Below, piece by piece: positions 13,348-15,778 of a stretch of DNA of 15,778 nt. The DNA comes from Muribaculaceae bacterium. Lineage in GTDB: Bacteria; Bacteroidota; Bacteroidia; Bacteroidales; Muribaculaceae. Where the stretch lies: positions 1 through 15,778 of the forward strand of contig JAEEVB010000019.1 of NCBI GenBank assembly GCA_016287065.1, written 5' to 3'. The notes below the pieces were generated by a model. That model was not told the origin of the DNA. It made no database searches and saw only the letters and a list, made by a program, of their open reading frames with translations. The first letter of the stretch is position 1. The number at the start of each line of letters is the position of its first letter. Made by a program: the position numbers and the translations under genes.

Positions 13348-15534
13348 CTAACTCACCCCCAGTATAATATTGATGAGGGCGGTCACATCGCTCACGTTAA
13401 TCTTACCGTTCTCATCCACATCACCTCGGTCCATAACCTTGGGAATCACGCCCAGAATCATATTCACGAGAGTGGTCACGTCACTCACGTTCACCTTGCC
13501 GTTACCATCCACATCGCCTTTCATGATGGCAGTAGATTTAAATCTGAGAGGTTGGCCTTTAGGACTGTCCCATGTGCCGTCAACTGGCTGGAAGGTGACG
13601 CCGTCGAGCAGTTCTACATTGTCGAGACCTAAACCGGTGATGCCCATTACGGCCGAGCGGTTGGCCTGACCTGTTGTAAACTCGCCACTGCTGTTACGCA
13701 AACCAAGCACGGTCTTGTCATAATCGCCTATGAAACTCACGTAGGGCGTAGTGCTCTTGAACAACTTGAGGTTGGAGATTTGCAGGTTTCCACCGCTTTG
13801 GAACACATAGTCTGCCAGTTGAGCATTGGTGGCTTCGGTCTCGAGTGTTGCATTGCTGCCGACACCCTGAATGGTCACATTGGCGGGATGTTCGCTGCTC
13901 GATATGTTCAACAAGAAATTTTGTGCCTTGATCTTGTTCATACCCTGAACCTTGATGAGCAGGTCGAAATTGCAGATGATAAAATTCTTCGCCGTTGTGA
14001 AATCTACATTGTCGAGCGTGAGCACGCCATCGGCATAGCCCACACCGGGCACCACAGCACCCATGGCGCCGTTGTCGTTGGTCATCGGCACGCCATTAAC
14101 TATAAGTGTGCCATTCTCGTGCGTGGTTTCTTTGGGTTCCACAATCACCACATCATAGTAGTTCGAGAGGCTGGTGCCCTCCGTCATGGGATGCATAGTG
14201 CGCACCCACACGAAGTTTTTGGGAGTGGTCACGCTACAGTCGGTGAACTCCACGTCATAAAAGCCCTGAATGGCGTAGTCGTAGGTCACCGTCGCGTTCA
14301 TGCTGGCACGGCAATTCATGAAGTACAGGCTATTTTGGGTATTGATGGTTTGAACGGGTGTCTTGGGCGAACTGAAGGTAAAGTTGCCATCTTCCATATA
14401 GAGCGACTGCCCCGTTCCGTTCATCACCACACAGCTGTTCTTGCCGCCGTTCTGACCCTGATTGGTGAATGCCAGGCTCGACGAGGTGGCACCTGTGCCG
14501 CGCACAATGATGTAGCCATTGTCGTTGTTGGCAACGATGAAGTCACAGTAGCCCGTAATCACATTGGTGCCATGTGTCTCTACCGCCACGGTACCCGTGC
14601 CAGTGGTGGCTATCATCACATCACCTGTGGGCTTGATGCCCGTGAGCTTCACGTCGTGCAGACGCACGACAGCATTGTTCTTGTCAAAGTCGATGTAACC
14701 ATTAGAGCCGAAATCTTGCACTTTGCCGGCATTGAACGAGGTCACACGGCGACCCATCACCTTCACAGGATAGGCGGTGACCTGCGTAGCCCACTCGTCG
14801 ATGTGCAACTCGGCTGTCGCAATGTTGCCGTCGGCATCCTGCACATTCTTCGGGTCACCTGCGGCGAAACCTGAGTTGTAGAACAAGCCGTTGTCGGAGC
14901 GAATGCCGCACTGGTAGCACTCCATCTCGCTGAAACCGCTCAAAATGGGTTTGGTGGCACCACTCTTGGCTTTCAGGTCGATTACCGCACGCTCCAAGTA
15001 GAGCTTCATCTTGCCGCCTGTTGCCACACGCCCTTCCATCAATCCCACATCATAGCCATTGTCGGTCATGTTCAGGGTCACATTCTTGATGCTGAAGGTG
15101 TTCTTCCCGCCACTTTGTGAACACGACACAATGAGCGGGTGCGACACGGCTGTACCTGTGCGGGTAAAGGCGAGTTTCGACGAGCCCGACGAGCTGCCGG
15201 TGAGTGTGACATTGCCCGCAGTCCACATCAGTATGCCCTTCATGCTCACGGTGCAGGTGCCGGTCACACGCACAGTAAGGCCATTCAAGTCCGACTCAAT
15301 CAAGTAATTATCAGAGGTGTTATTGTTCACCACCACATTCTTCAGCTCAACCTCCTTGGTCGAGGGGTTGTAGCTGATGCTGCCACCATTGAGTTTGCTG
15401 GCAGCAATGCCTGTCACGGTACTGGAGGCATTCAAATTTACACTATTGCCCAGCACATTCAGGTAGGCATCGGCAGCTAAGGCTGGAAACACCACCATCA
15501 GGCACAAGGTAAGTACAGTAAAAGATTTCTTCAT
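13348..15534 (-). CDS. Secreted triple-repeat beta-rich protein with C-terminal dockerin-like domain
   Basis: The function is unknown. The 728-residue product has a signal peptide (about 1-21, ALAADA) and three diverged repeats of about 200 residues starting near 24, 255 and 476. Each begins with a V-x-V-x-G-x-x-V strand pattern (LNVLGNSV, VKVMGRRV, LIVNGVPM), then a V-x-L-x-[ND]-V step and a later G-rich V/I-x-G-x-G-x-S segment followed by short alternating strands. This pattern resembles repeats in bacterial surface and putative carbohydrate-binding proteins and suggests beta-solenoid or beta-sandwich units. Residues 672-728 hold two dockerin-type calcium-loop repeats (GDVDGNGKVNVSDV, GDVDENGKINVSDV). 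The start is the Met at 15534; a Met at 15576 would precede the signal peptide with a polar stretch and overlaps the -7 box. No T9SS tail is visible. It follows a TolC-family gene on the same strand. Confidence 0.85.
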   Translation of the reverse strand: MKKSFTVLTLCLMVVFPALAADAYLNVLGNSVNLNASSTVTGIAASKLNGGSISYNPSTKEVELKNVVVNNNTSDNYLIESDLNGLTVRVTGTCTVSMKGILMWTAGNVTLTGSSSGSSKLAFTRTGTAVSHPLIVSCSQSGGKNTFSIKNVTLNMTDNGYDVGLMEGRVATGGKMKLYLERAVIDLKAKSGATKPILSGFSEMECYQCGIRSDNGLFYNSGFAAGDPKNVQDADGNIATAELHIDEWATQVTAYPVKVMGRRVTSFNAGKVQDFGSNGYIDFDKNNAVVRLHDVKLTGIKPTGDVMIATTGTGTVAVETHGTNVITGYCDFIVANNDNGYIIVRGTGATSSSLAFTNQGQNGGKNSCVVMNGTGQSLYMEDGNFTFSSPKTPVQTINTQNSLYFMNCRASMNATVTYDYAIQGFYDVEFTDCSVTTPKNFVWVRTMHPMTEGTSLSNYYDVVIVEPKETTHENGTLIVNGVPMTNDNGAMGAVVPGVGYADGVLTLDNVDFTTAKNFIICNFDLLIKVQGMNKIKAQNFLLNISSSEHPANVTIQGVGSNATLETEATNAQLADYVFQSGGNLQISNLKLFKSTTPYVSFIGDYDKTVLGLRNSSGEFTTGQANRSAVMGITGLGLDNVELLDGVTFQPVDGTWDSPKGQPLRFKSTAIMKGDVDGNGKVNVSDVTTLVNMILGVIPKVMDRGDVDENGKINVSDVTALINIILGVS
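13351..13522 (-). other. Dockerin-like domain: duplicated EF-hand-type calcium loops
   Basis: The last 57 residues of the triple-repeat protein contain two 22-residue copies, D-V-D-[GE]-N-G-K-[VI]-N-V-S-D-V-T and a hydrophobic helix ending MILG or IILG. Aspartate and asparagine occupy the calcium-ligand positions 1, 3, 5, 9 and 12. The layout is that of type I dockerins, which bind cohesins in cellulosomes. No cohesin is visible in this window. Confidence 0.8.
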
Positions 15535-15573
15535 AGTGTATAAATTTTTTGATTGATTTTGAAAATGATTTTG

Positions 15574-15581
15574 CAAAAATA
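15574..15581 (-). promoter_or_regulatory. Candidate -7 box (TATTTTTG) of the triple-repeat protein gene
   Basis: On the minus strand TATTTTTG matches TAnnTTTG 39 bp before the ATG at 15534, placing transcription start near 15567. It overlaps the alternative upstream ATG (15576), which supports the downstream start. No TTTG is found at the ideal spacing. Confidence 0.45.
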
Positions 15582-15630
15582 GTCATTTTTTCAAAATCCT
15601 ACTCTATACACTACATAATTACATAAAAAA

Positions 15631-15778
15631 CTACTGCCCTACTGCCAGGCGATACTCGAGCAACTTGTTCTGGTAGGCGGCAAAGGCATCGGTGCGCTGG
15701 TCGCAAGCCTGCTGATAGAGCATCTGCGCTTCGAGCAGGTCCGACATCTTGCTCATGCCCGCGTGATAATAGTCCTTG
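15631..15778 (-). CDS. TolC-family outer-membrane efflux protein (partial, C-terminal 48 residues)
   Basis: Only the last 48 codons and the TAG are inside the window; the gene runs off the right edge. The sequence contains HAGMSKMSDLLEAQMLYQQA followed by a short helix ending LEYRLAVGQ. This is the characteristic final coiled-coil helix of TolC/OprM-type channels (x-AG-x-S-x-x-D-L-L-E-A-Q). Such proteins form the outer-membrane exit duct of RND efflux pumps or type I secretion systems. The membrane-fusion and pump genes would be expected further right. No terminator is evident in the 96 bp before the next gene, so some read-through is possible, although a -7 box is present there. Confidence 0.88.
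   Translation of the reverse strand, partial: KDYYHAGMSKMSDLLEAQMLYQQACDQRTDAFAAYQNKLLEYRLAVGQ

Noticed and set aside
13780..14874. 364-codon plus-strand open frame opposite the triple-repeat protein
   Set aside because: It is histidine-rich antisense translation without any recognisable motif; the minus-strand product has a signal peptide, repeats and dockerin loops.
15535..15576. Fourteen-residue N-terminal extension of the triple-repeat protein
   Set aside because: It would put a polar stretch before a standard signal peptide, and its ATG lies inside the TATTTTTG promoter box.

Overview
The window looks like chromosomal DNA of a member of the Bacteroidales. Muribaculaceae or Prevotella-like gut bacteria are my best guess, and this is inference. 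The signs are a short primary sigma factor of 285 residues, -7 boxes of the form TAnnTTTG (identical TAACTTTG boxes before two genes), a C-terminal segment resembling a type IX secretion sorting signal, a dockerin-like tail, mostly weak Shine-Dalgarno sequences, and long AT-rich intergenic stretches between GC-richer genes. I see no transposase, integrase, tRNA, rRNA or CRISPR array.

Layout from left to right. Positions 1-933 (minus) hold the first 311 residues of a NuoF/HydB-type flavoprotein subunit; the gene runs off the left edge. A 355-bp divergent promoter region separates it from a single polysaccharide-export (OPX/Wza-like) lipoprotein at 1289-2095 (plus), which ends in a strong hairpin terminator. 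Next is the disaggregase gene clpB at 2343-4931 (plus), preceded by a palindrome and a sequence that fits a sigma-54 promoter. It converges on leuB (5098-6159, minus), with a terminator between them. leuB is bracketed by two short arrays of an 8-bp TCGA-centred repeat. rpoD (6376-7233, minus) and a Do/HtrA periplasmic protease (7624-9153, minus) follow. The 390 bp between those two contain four hairpins, the last a textbook terminator reading on the plus strand, so a small RNA is possible there.

The right third is about surface and envelope biology. A 1178-residue secreted mosaic protein (9722-13258, plus) carries fibronectin type III domains, two tandem units in which a cleaved-adhesin/choice-of-anchor-J type domain appears inserted inside a fibronectin domain, a SusE/SusF-like module and a probable T9SS sorting tail. 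It converges through a bidirectional terminator on a 728-residue secreted protein (13348-15534, minus) built from three diverged repeats and ending in a dockerin-like pair of calcium-loop repeats. The last bases (15631-15778, minus) encode the C-terminus of a TolC-family outer-membrane efflux protein.

The genes do not form one operon or pathway. Housekeeping functions (primary transcription, stress proteostasis, leucine synthesis, redox) sit beside cell-envelope and secreted proteins, each apparently with its own promoter or terminator. I found no convincing complete novel system. The best leads are the nested-domain architecture of the adhesin-like protein, the octamer arrays around leuB, the possible sigma-54 control of clpB, and the structured RNA candidate between rpoD and htrA.
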